Assembly (NCBI GenBank): GCA_030589175.1
Contig: JAUUWJ010000063.1
Coordinates: 1-5,551, forward strand
Length of the DNA stretch: 5,551 nt
Direction: 5' to 3'
DNA from: Actinomycetes bacterium
Lineage (GTDB): Bacteria > Actinomycetota > Aquicultoria > SURF-47 > JAUUWJ01
The translations under genes were made by a program, and so were the position numbers. The notes under the pieces are model-generated. The model did no database searches, was not told the DNA's origin, and saw only the letters and a list, made by a program, of their open reading frames with translations. Of this stretch, positions 1 to 5,515 are shown one piece after another. Numbering within the stretch: position 1 is the first letter of the stretch; every line of letters begins with the position of its first letter.

Positions 1-204
1 GATCTCGGGGATGTCGCATATGATAAAAGCGAATATTCGGCTATGGAACAAAGCGGGCAAGTTGCATCAGATGGAGCGACAACAACAACTTATGTAGCAC
101 CGCCAAAAGTCGGGCGTAATGATCCTTGCCCGTGCGGAGCAACAAATTCTGAAACAGGGAAACCGATGAAATATAAGAAGTGTTGCGGAAAAGAAGCAAG
201 TTAA
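1..204 (+). CDS. secA: SecA preprotein translocase ATPase, C-terminal fragment
   Basis: This is the last 67 codons of a gene that begins before the window and ends at TAA 202-204. The visible part is a low-complexity linker (a run of four Thr, then YVAPPKV) followed by the SEC-C zinc motif. That motif reads GRNDPCPCG, then MKYKKCCGK, with candidate zinc ligands Cys43, Cys45, Cys61 and Cys62 of the fragment. In SecA this tail binds SecB and the ribosome or lipids, while the missing body is the ATPase motor that pushes preproteins through SecYEG at the inner membrane face. The usual form has eight residues between the second and third Cys; here there are fifteen, an insertion of about seven (around ATNSETGKP). 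SEC-C motifs also occur in unrelated proteins, but the acidic/Thr linker, the terminal position and the prfB neighbour (secA-prfB is a widespread gene order) favour SecA. Confidence 0.88.
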   Translation, partial: DLGDVAYDKSEYSAMEQSGQVASDGATTTTYVAPPKVGRNDPCPCGATNSETGKPMKYKKCCGKEAS

Positions 205-217
205 TTGGTTATTGGTT
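204..217. repeat. Short tandem repeat, ATTGGTT x2
   Basis: Two exact 7-bp copies, 204-210 and 211-217, directly follow the secA stop and share its final A. A third degenerate unit (GTTGG) comes after. The rest of the 107-bp secA-prfB spacer shows no hairpin followed by a T-run, so I see no intrinsic terminator, and transcription may continue into prfB. Confidence 0.4.
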
Positions 218-311
218 GTTGGAAAATAAATGGACAAGAACAGTCAAGCAAGAGCAGTGTAGGGGAGAGGTTTATCTCGTCCTAAGATATGTGGAACAAT
301 AAAATTAATTA

Positions 312-1422
312 ATGATTGATGATTACAAGCAAGATTTAGAAAAACTATCTGCTAAGCTCTCAGAGATTAAGGAGCATCTTTGACTTAGATTCAAAGCAAA
401 CTACCTTGCAATCTCTTGAAGAAAAAGCCAGCAAACCTGGTTTTTGGGAAGATTCCAAAGCGGCATCTAAAACAGTTGGCCAGTTAAAAGAAATCAAAGA
501 AGAAATAGAATCCGTAAAAGGTGCAGAGAAAAATCTGGCTGATTTAAAAGAGCTAAATAAGCTTGCTCTGTCGGAGAGCGACGAATCTCTTATTAAAGAA
601 GTAGGAACTTCGCTAAAGAAAATACATTCTACGATTGAAAGTTTAGAGCTGGCAAGCTGGTTTTCCCACAAAATGGATAATCACGATGCTATTATTGATA
701 TTCATCCGGGAGCCGGCGGCACCGAATCTCAGGATTGGGCCGAAATGCTTCTAAGAATGTATCTTCGTTGGGCACAAAGGCAGGGATTTAAGGCGGTATT
801 AAACGAAGCCTCCCCTGGTGATGGAGCGGGAATAAAAAGCGCTACAATTAGCGTATATGGTAAAAATGCTTTTGGTTTGCTTAGAGCTGAAAAAGGCGTG
901 CACCGCTTGGTGAGAATCTCTCCTTTTGACGCTTCTCGCAGAAGGCATACTTCTTTTGCTTCAGTTGATACAACTCCGGTTTTAGATGAAGAAATTGAGG
1001 TTATCATTGATCCGAAAGATTTAAAAACGGATACTTACCGAGCTAGCGGTGCCGGGGGGCAACATGTAAATGTTACCGACTCGGCTGTTAGAGTTACCCA
1101 CCTTCCTACAGGCCTTGTTGTTCAATGCCAAAATGAACGCTCTCAAGCAATGAATAAACAGACTTGCATGAAGATCTTAAAGGCAAAAGTTTACGAGAAA
1201 GAGCAGGAAAAAAAAGAAGAAGAAATGACCAAGCTAAAGGGAGAGAAAAAAGAAATAGCTTGGGGATCGCAAATACGTTCATACGTTCTTCACCCATATC
1301 GCTTGGTTAAGGACCATAGAACAAATCTTGAAAGTGGCAAAGTCGACAATGTTTTAGATGGCGATATTGACATGTTTATTCGAGCGTTTCATATGAGGAA
1401 AGGTAAAAATTCTAAGCACTAA
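312..1422 (+). CDS. prfB: Peptide chain release factor 2 (RF2), made by programmed +1 frameshift
   Basis: RF2 recognises UGA and UAA stop codons in the ribosomal A site and triggers peptide release. The gene is read as 312-380 (23 codons from ATG 312), a +1 shift skipping T381, then 382-1422, giving about 369 residues (E. coli RF2 has 365). Translation opens with MIDDYKQDLEKL and continues after the shift as DLDSKQTTLQSLEEKASKPGFWED, matching the RF2 N-terminal helical domain. The RF2-specific stop-reading tripeptide Ser-Pro-Phe lies at about 203-205. The catalytic GGQ lies at about 248-250 within RASGAGGQHVN, both two residues earlier than in E. coli. The residue matching E. coli 246 is Ala, the common form rather than the K-12 Thr. 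ATG 312 is preceded in frame by TAA (306-308), so the start is well bounded, but it has no evident Shine-Dalgarno. A TTG start at 406 would avoid the frameshift but lose the N-terminus. Confidence 0.97.
369..384 (+). promoter_or_regulatory. prfB programmed +1 ribosomal frameshift site
   Basis: An internal Shine-Dalgarno-like AAGGAG (369-374) is followed by a three-base spacer (CAT), the slippery CTT (378-380), the in-frame stop TGA (381-383) and a C (384). The element, including the 3-nt spacing and the weak TGAC stop context, matches the known RF2 recoding signal (AGGGGG TAT CTT TGA C in E. coli). When RF2 is scarce the ribosome pauses at TGA, the tRNA slips from CUU to UUU, and reading resumes at GAC 382; when RF2 is plentiful it terminates after 23 residues. 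The gene is therefore autoregulated. Confidence 0.96.
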
Positions 1423-1558
1423 ATCCTAAATTCTAAACAATATCAAATGTTCAAAATTCGAAATCAAAAACGGTAATAATTGCAGATTTGTTGTAAGGTT
1501 TTGAAAATTGAAGTATTTAAGTTTAGGATTTGTTTAGGATTTAGATATTAGGATTTAG
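1407..1558. repeat. AT-rich intergenic inverted repeat with internal direct repeats
   Basis: The left arm contains CTAAATCCTAA (1419-1429). Its exact reverse complement TTAGGATTTAG occurs twice on the right, at 1534-1544 and 1548-1558. The right arm also has a tandem GTTTAGGATTT at 1521-1531 and 1532-1542. On the left, AAATTCTAA is repeated at 1407-1415 and 1428-1436. The middle (TTCAAAATTCGAAAT versus TTTTGAAAATTGAAG) is loosely complementary too, so the 150-bp unit could fold as one long imperfect hairpin. The left arm runs through the prfB stop codon (1420-1422), so the last prfB codons (NSKH) lie inside the repeat. It lacks a GC stem plus T-run, so it is not a standard terminator. From memory, similar repeats occur between genes in many uncultured bacterial genomes; that family assignment is inference. 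Confidence 0.65.
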
Positions 1559-1568
1559 TATTTTATAT

Positions 1569-2297
1569 ATGAGAACTTATAAAGATCTTAAGACCGATTT
1601 ACATATTCATTCCATAAGCAGCGGGCACGCTTATTCATCTATTGCCGAAATCGTGGATGGAGCAAAAAGTAAGGGTTTAAAGACTATTGCCATTACTGAC
1701 CACGGACCGGCTATGCCCGGAGGCGCTCATTTGTATCATTTTAACAATCTTAGAGTCGTTGACAGTAATCAGGATGGTTTACGTGTTCTAAAAGGCGTGG
1801 AAGCAAACATAATCGACGCCGAAGGCACACTCGATATTCCTGATTATACCCAGGAAAAACTTGATTTGGTGCTTGCGGCTTTTCACGTGCGCTGTGGTTA
1901 CGAAGACTATGGTGCACACGTAAATACACAAACTCTAATAAAGGCTTTGCAAAATAATCGAGTTCACGTGATTGCTCATCCCGGAAATCCTCTGTTTAAG
2001 TTAAATTATGAGAAGATTGCCAAGGTGGCAAAGGAAATGAATATTTTGATTGAGTTTAATAATGGTTCTTACCTGAAAGGGACTAGCCGAAGCGGTGGAG
2101 AAGAACTCGATCTTGAGATGGCTTTAGCCTGTAGAAAATATGGCACAAATGTTGTAATAACGAGCGATTCTCATATTGCATCTGATATAGGAAATTTTGA
2201 AAAAGCCTGGGATCTGGTAAATAAAGCCGGTTTGTCCGGTGAGCAAATACTTAATCTTGATAATGACAGATTGCTTGAATTTCTAAAAAATAGGTGA
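1569..2297 (+). CDS. PHP-domain metallophosphatase, YcdX-like
   Basis: A 242-residue protein matching the PHP family of trinuclear zinc phosphoesterases, close in length to E. coli YcdX (245). All nine expected metal ligands are visible: His12 and His14 (DLHIHS), His20 (SGHAYSS), His45 (TDHG), Glu78 (GVEAN), His106 (AAFHVR), His137 (IAHPGNP), Asp200 and His202 (TSDSH). Their spacing follows YcdX closely. The protein has no signal peptide and should be cytosolic. The family hydrolyses phosphate esters, but the natural substrate is unsettled; histidinol-phosphatase and polymerase-linked PHP domains are relatives, yet no other histidine gene is nearby. The start ATG has no Shine-Dalgarno and lies just after the AT-rich repeat. 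The gene ends in tandem stops, TGA then in-frame TAA (2295-2300). The product may act on a sugar phosphate, given the transketolase genes downstream, but that is only a contextual guess. Confidence 0.9.
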   Translation: MRTYKDLKTDLHIHSISSGHAYSSIAEIVDGAKSKGLKTIAITDHGPAMPGGAHLYHFNNLRVVDSNQDGLRVLKGVEANIIDAEGTLDIPDYTQEKLDLVLAAFHVRCGYEDYGAHVNTQTLIKALQNNRVHVIAHPGNPLFKLNYEKIAKVAKEMNILIEFNNGSYLKGTSRSGGEELDLEMALACRKYGTNVVITSDSHIASDIGNFEKAWDLVNKAGLSGEQILNLDNDRLLEFLKNR

Positions 2298-2382
2298 TAA
2301 GTACTTCTATACAGCTAGAAAAAGCTTTAAAATGATTGACAGATGTCAGAGCAAAATAGGGAGAGCGTCTGGAATCTGATTC

Positions 2383-3213
2383 ATGCTTAAGACGACATTA
2401 AAAAACAAATTACAACAAAAAGCTAACTTAATTCGTCAAGATGTTATCAAGATGACGGGCGAAGCCGGTTCGGGCCATCCCGGAGGCTCACTTTCCGCTG
2501 CTGATATCATTACCGTTTTGTATTTTCATCACATGAATCACAAACCAAAAGATCCTAAGTGGGAAGGACGCGATCGTTTTGTGTTAAGCAAAGGTCATGC
2601 TTGTCCCGCTTTATATGCTGCCTTGGCTGAATGCGGTTATTTTGACCGCAAAGAACTAATAAATTTGCGCAAGATGGGAAGTATTTTGCAAGGTCACCCT
2701 GACTCCCGTAGAACGCCCGGCGTTGAGATATCAACCGGCTCTCTGGGTCTTGGATTACCGGCAGCGGCGGGTATGGCTCTGGCTGGGAAAATCGATAAAG
2801 CATCACACAAAGTTTATACGCTAATCGGGGATGGCGAAAGCCAAGAAGGAATTGTTTGGGAAGGGGCAATGTTCGCCGCCCACCATAAGCTTGATAACAT
2901 GGTGGCATTTTTAGATAACAACGGCTTGCAAATTGACGGTTTAGTAAATGAAATAGTAAAGATAGAGCCAATTGCCGAAAAATGGCAGGCTTTTGGCTGG
3001 GAAACGTTTGAGATAGACGGGCATGATATCGACGATATTGTTCGCTCTTTAGAAAAAGCCGATGCAGTCAAAGGGAAGCCGGCTATGATTATTGCCAAAA
3101 CTATAAAAGGAAAGGGCGTATCTTTTATGGAGAACGAAGTTGATTGGCACGGAGTGGCCCCGAACTTAAAACAAGTGAGACAAGCTTTAAAAGAGCTAGA
3201 AAATAACAATTAA
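2383..3213 (+). CDS. tkt: Transketolase, N-terminal (TPP-binding) subunit
   Basis: A 276-residue protein covering only the first domain of transketolase, which moves two-carbon ketol units between sugar phosphates in the non-oxidative pentose phosphate pathway using thiamine diphosphate (TPP) and Mg2+. Visible signatures are GSGHPGG (His32), LSKGHA (His72), QGHPD (His105), the STGSLGLGLPAAAGMA stretch (117-132), and the TPP/Mg motif starting GDGE at 149-152 and ending at the Asn pair 179-180. Full-length transketolase is about 650 residues; here the pyrimidine and C-terminal domains are encoded by the next gene, 28 nt downstream, so the two products should assemble as a heterotetramer. An in-frame TGA (2377-2379) two codons upstream fixes ATG 2383 as the earliest ATG. 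A weak GGAA (2371-2374) is the only ribosome-binding-like sequence. Both pieces end cleanly with all motifs intact, so this is a natural split rather than a broken gene. Confidence 0.96.
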   Translation: MLKTTLKNKLQQKANLIRQDVIKMTGEAGSGHPGGSLSAADIITVLYFHHMNHKPKDPKWEGRDRFVLSKGHACPALYAALAECGYFDRKELINLRKMGSILQGHPDSRRTPGVEISTGSLGLGLPAAAGMALAGKIDKASHKVYTLIGDGESQEGIVWEGAMFAAHHKLDNMVAFLDNNGLQIDGLVNEIVKIEPIAEKWQAFGWETFEIDGHDIDDIVRSLEKADAVKGKPAMIIAKTIKGKGVSFMENEVDWHGVAPNLKQVRQALKELENNN

Positions 3214-3241
3214 AAATTAAGAATTAAAAGTTAATAATTTT

Positions 3242-4201
3242 ATGAGCAAAGAAGCTGAGAAACAAATGACATATCACGCAACAAGGCAAGGTTACGGAGA
3301 GGCTCTCTTGGAACTGGGAGCTGAAAATCCTAATGTTGTTGTCCTTGATGCCGATTTGGCAAAGTCAACGACTAGCATTGCTTTCAAAAAACATTTCCCC
3401 AAGCGTTTTTTTGATTGCGGTATAGCAGAGCAAGGTATGATGGGTGTAGCGGCAGGTTTGGCTGCCAGCGGTAAAGTCTGTTTTACTGGTTCTTTTGCGA
3501 TGTTTGCGACCGGCAGAGCTTTTGAGCCGGTCAGAAATACAATCGCATACGGAAACTTAAATGTTAATCTATGTCCCACGCATGCCGGTATAACCGTAGG
3601 AGCGGATGGTTCTTCTCACCAGGCTTTAGAGGATATTACGCTCATGAGGGCTATACCGGGCATGAAAGTAGTTGTACCGGCCGATTATATCGAGGCTAAA
3701 CGTGCTGTAAAAGCGGCAGCAAAGATTAAGGGCCCCGTTTATATCCGCTTGGGCAGGGCTCCGACACCTGATATTAATGATGCCGAAACTTATAAATTTG
3801 AGCTTGGTAAAGCCAGAGTGTTAAGAGAAGGCCGTGATGTTTCAATAGTTGCTGTCGGTTTGATGGTGTACGAAGCTCTTCAGGCAGCCGAGGCTTTGGC
3901 GAAAGAAGGCATAGAAGCCGAAGTTATAAATCTAATTACTGTAAAACCTTTGGATAAGGATACGGTGCTTAAGTCGGCTAAAAAAACCGGCAGAGTCGTA
4001 ACGGCTGAATGGCATACTTTAATTGGAGGCGTTGGCAGCGCCGTAAGCGAATTTCTTTCTCAAAATCAACCCTGTCCTCTGGCGATGGTCGGTATAGAAG
4101 GCAGGTTCGGCCAGTCCGGAAGTCCCGACGAACTTTTAAAACATTACGGATTGACCGCTAAAGCTATTAAGCAAAAAGCAAAGAAACTTGTTTCCAGCTA
4201 A
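3242..4201 (+). CDS. tkt: Transketolase, C-terminal (pyrimidine-binding) subunit
   Basis: A 319-residue partner of the preceding gene, carrying the transketolase pyrimidine-binding domain (about 10-170) and the C-terminal domain (about 190-310). The catalytic glutamate that activates the TPP aminopyrimidine is Glu63 in DCGIAEQ. The substrate-side motif DGSSHQALED carries His126. RxGRAP, the EVINLITVKPLD strand and the WHTLIGGVGSAV segment are typical of the C-terminal half. 1-Deoxyxylulose-5-phosphate synthase and pyruvate dehydrogenase E1-beta share this architecture, but the adjacent N-terminal subunit with transketolase motifs decides the call. The 28-nt gap from the upstream stop is almost pure A/T with no Shine-Dalgarno. 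An in-frame TAA (3218-3220) bounds the start, and MSKEAEKQ is a short polar lead-in before the domain. Confidence 0.96.
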   Translation: MSKEAEKQMTYHATRQGYGEALLELGAENPNVVVLDADLAKSTTSIAFKKHFPKRFFDCGIAEQGMMGVAAGLAASGKVCFTGSFAMFATGRAFEPVRNTIAYGNLNVNLCPTHAGITVGADGSSHQALEDITLMRAIPGMKVVVPADYIEAKRAVKAAAKIKGPVYIRLGRAPTPDINDAETYKFELGKARVLREGRDVSIVAVGLMVYEALQAAEALAKEGIEAEVINLITVKPLDKDTVLKSAKKTGRVVTAEWHTLIGGVGSAVSEFLSQNQPCPLAMVGIEGRFGQSGSPDELLKHYGLTAKAIKQKAKKLVSS

Positions 4202-4223
4202 AAAAATATGACTTATGGAGCCC

Positions 4224-4241
4224 ACCCCGATGCATCGGGGT
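4224..4241. repeat. 18-bp perfect palindrome ACCCCGATGCATCGGGGT
   Basis: A perfect 9+9 self-complementary sequence in the spacer after the transketolase pair. As RNA it would make a GC-rich stem only if a few central bases loop out. No T-run follows on either strand, so it is unlikely to be an intrinsic terminator. Its form suggests a dispersed palindromic repeat of the kind common in some uncultured bacterial genomes; a single copy in this window cannot prove that. Confidence 0.6.
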
Positions 4242-4264
4242 TGTACCAACTTAAACGCCCATTG

Positions 4265-4331
4265 GGACGAATATCTTGCACCGAAGAACACTATTCATCC
4301 ACGAGTAAACCCATGGTCTTCTGGTGCGTGG
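4265..4331 (+). other. Possible structured leader of the lipoprotein gene
   Basis: Three overlapping inverted repeats lie just before and across the proposed start. GGACGAATA (4265-4273) pairs with TATTCATCC (4292-4300), with one mismatch. GCACCGAAGA (4278-4287) pairs with TCTTCTGGTGC (4317-4327), with one bulged T. CCACG (4299-4303) pairs with CGTGG (4327-4331). The first two cannot both form as simple nested helices: the left arm of the second lies in the loop of the first, so they would be alternatives or a pseudoknot. The second would enclose ATG 4313 and abut GTG 4328. I recognise no known riboswitch, and chance pairing is possible. Confidence 0.25.
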
Positions 4332-5353
4332 GAAAAAATCTAACAGTTACGTTTCTTTTACTACTTCTTATAATTACCGGATGTAATGCAAAAAAAAGTG
4401 TTTCTAAATCCGACTCAAAAGTCGATAGAGTTAAGCTGTTAAAAAACGCGAAAACATGGATGTATCAAATTCAAGACTTAGATAGAGAAGGTGCCATTCA
4501 AGCTTTGGAGAAAACCGATTACCCTCTTTTGGTTCTCGAACCTACAAATACATCTAAAGGCTCTGAAGATTTTGACCTTCTTAAAATGATTAAAAAGCTA
4601 CGAAAGACACCCGACGGTAAAAGACGCCTCCTACTTGCCTATATTGATATCGGAGAAGCGGAAGATTATAGGACGTACTGGAAAGAAAGTTGGCAAGCGC
4701 CTACAGAATCAAAGCGAGGAAAACCGGACTTCATTATAACTGCGGATCCCGATGGCTGGAGTGGAAATTATCCCGTAGCTTACTGGGATGAGCGCTGGAA
4801 AGATATTTGGCTGGGCGAGGATGGTTTGATACGGGATCTGGCAGAAGCAGGTTTTGACGGAATCTATCTTGATTGGGTTGAAGCTTATGATGATGAAAAA
4901 GTAATTGAAGCGGCTCAAGAAGATGGACTTAAACCGGCAAAGGAGATGATTAACTTCATCAAAGAGCTTAAGGAAAGTGGCCGGCAGGTTGTCCCCGATT
5001 TTTTGGTTGTAGCTCAAAATGCCCCCTATCTTTTGGATGAGGATCCTAAATATTCTAAAGTAATCGATGCTTTGGCAATGGAGGATACCTGGTTTCAAGG
5101 TGAAGCGGATGCTGATTGGGATGATCCGGCTGGTGGTGACATCAAGAATTATTATAAGGATGGTTGGACAACCGATGCTCTGCTTGAACAATATAAAAAG
5201 TACTCATCTGCCGGCTTACCGGTATTTAGCGTCGACTACTGCTTAAAGAAAGAAAATGCCGAAATGGTTTATAGGCAAGCGAAAAAACATGGACTCAGAC
5301 CGTTAGTTACAAGAGTGTCCCTCTCTAAACAAACAACTACACCGTCTAAATAG
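4313..5353 (+). CDS. Lipoprotein with GH114 / TM1410-like glycosidase domain
   Basis: Predicted secreted lipoprotein of about 346 residues. A hydrophobic stretch (LTVTFLLLLLII) ends in the lipobox ITGC, making Cys24 the acylated first mature residue; a charged, Ser/Lys-rich linker follows. From about residue 49 the sequence fits the MJ1477/TM1410 and GH114 (endo-alpha-1,4-polygalactosaminidase-like) TIM-barrel family: WMYQIQDLD, LLLAYIDIGEAEDYR (about 107-120), YPVAYWDERW, GFDGIYLDWVEAYDD (180-194), VVAQN (232-236) and LAMEDTW (254-260). Asp187 and Glu257 sit where catalytic acids are expected. It probably hydrolyses an amino-sugar polymer outside the membrane, but the substrate is unknown. 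The open frame extends back to ATG 4208; I reject that start because it would put 35 polar residues, including the palindrome, before the signal peptide. GTG 4328 is an equally good start (VGKNLTV). No Shine-Dalgarno is evident. The family was once misannotated as cysteinyl-tRNA synthetase-like. Confidence 0.86.
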   Translation: MVFWCVGKNLTVTFLLLLLIITGCNAKKSVSKSDSKVDRVKLLKNAKTWMYQIQDLDREGAIQALEKTDYPLLVLEPTNTSKGSEDFDLLKMIKKLRKTPDGKRRLLLAYIDIGEAEDYRTYWKESWQAPTESKRGKPDFIITADPDGWSGNYPVAYWDERWKDIWLGEDGLIRDLAEAGFDGIYLDWVEAYDDEKVIEAAQEDGLKPAKEMINFIKELKESGRQVVPDFLVVAQNAPYLLDEDPKYSKVIDALAMEDTWFQGEADADWDDPAGGDIKNYYKDGWTTDALLEQYKKYSSAGLPVFSVDYCLKKENAEMVYRQAKKHGLRPLVTRVSLSKQTTTPSK

Positions 5354-5393
5354 TCGACTCTCCAAATGTTAAGCTATTGAAAGATGATTTTGC

Positions 5394-5416
5394 TACAATC
5401 TATTGTATACAATCTA
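5394..5416. promoter_or_regulatory. Operator/promoter-like element downstream of the lipoprotein gene
   Basis: TGCTACAAT (5391-5399) resembles an extended -10 box. TACAATCTA is directly repeated at 5394-5402 and 5408-5416. Overlapping these, ATTGTATACAAT (5402-5413) is a perfect 12-bp palindrome of the size many repressors of the GntR type bind. A TTGAAA at 5377-5382 could be a -35 for TATTGT (5401-5406, 18-bp spacing). No gene clearly follows within the window, so the target is unknown. Confidence 0.25.
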
Positions 5417-5497
5417 CCATCTGCTTTTTCCATTGCTTTAGTTGCAGCTATTTGCTAGTATTATTGGCGCTAGAGACTGATTAATTACTCTCGATTT

Positions 5498-5515
5498 GCC
5501 TGCCGGTAGGCAGGC
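5498..5515. repeat. GC-rich hairpin repeat GCCTGCC-GGTA-GGCAGGC
   Basis: A perfect 7-bp stem around a GGTA loop, in AT-richer surroundings. No T-run follows on either strand, so it is unlikely to be a terminator. Repeats of this shape are, to my knowledge, widely dispersed in some Patescibacteria genomes and are sometimes read through into protein termini; on the minus strand it would read as PAYRQA. The remainder of 5354-5551 shows no convincing + strand gene. Confidence 0.6.

Noticed and set aside
289..312. Seven-codon ORF (MWNNKIN) whose TAA overlaps the prfB ATG as TAATG
   Set aside because: It has no nearby Shine-Dalgarno (the AGGGGAGAGG at 261-270 is about 18 nt away) and such short overlaps arise by chance in AT-rich sequence; translational coupling is possible but unsupported.
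406..1422. TTG 406 as the prfB start
   Set aside because: It drops the conserved N-terminal helix start, while a textbook frameshift site joins the upstream 23 codons to this frame.
2337..2348. Inverted repeat TGACA-GA-TGTCA as an operator
   Set aside because: Only 5-bp arms and a single copy; expected by chance at this scale.
2328..2364. Promoter upstream of the transketolase genes (TTGACA at 2336-2341; TAAAAT at 2328-2333)
   Set aside because: TTGACA has no -10 at 16-18 bp, and TAAAAT has only a poor -35 (TTCTAT) upstream; neither makes a convincing pair.
4224..4241. Intrinsic terminator after the transketolase operon
   Set aside because: The stem has no T-run immediately downstream; the nearest run, on the minus strand, is about 17 nt away.
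4208..4312. N-terminal extension of the lipoprotein from ATG 4208
   Set aside because: It would place 35 polar residues, part of them encoded by the palindrome, ahead of a normal lipoprotein signal peptide.
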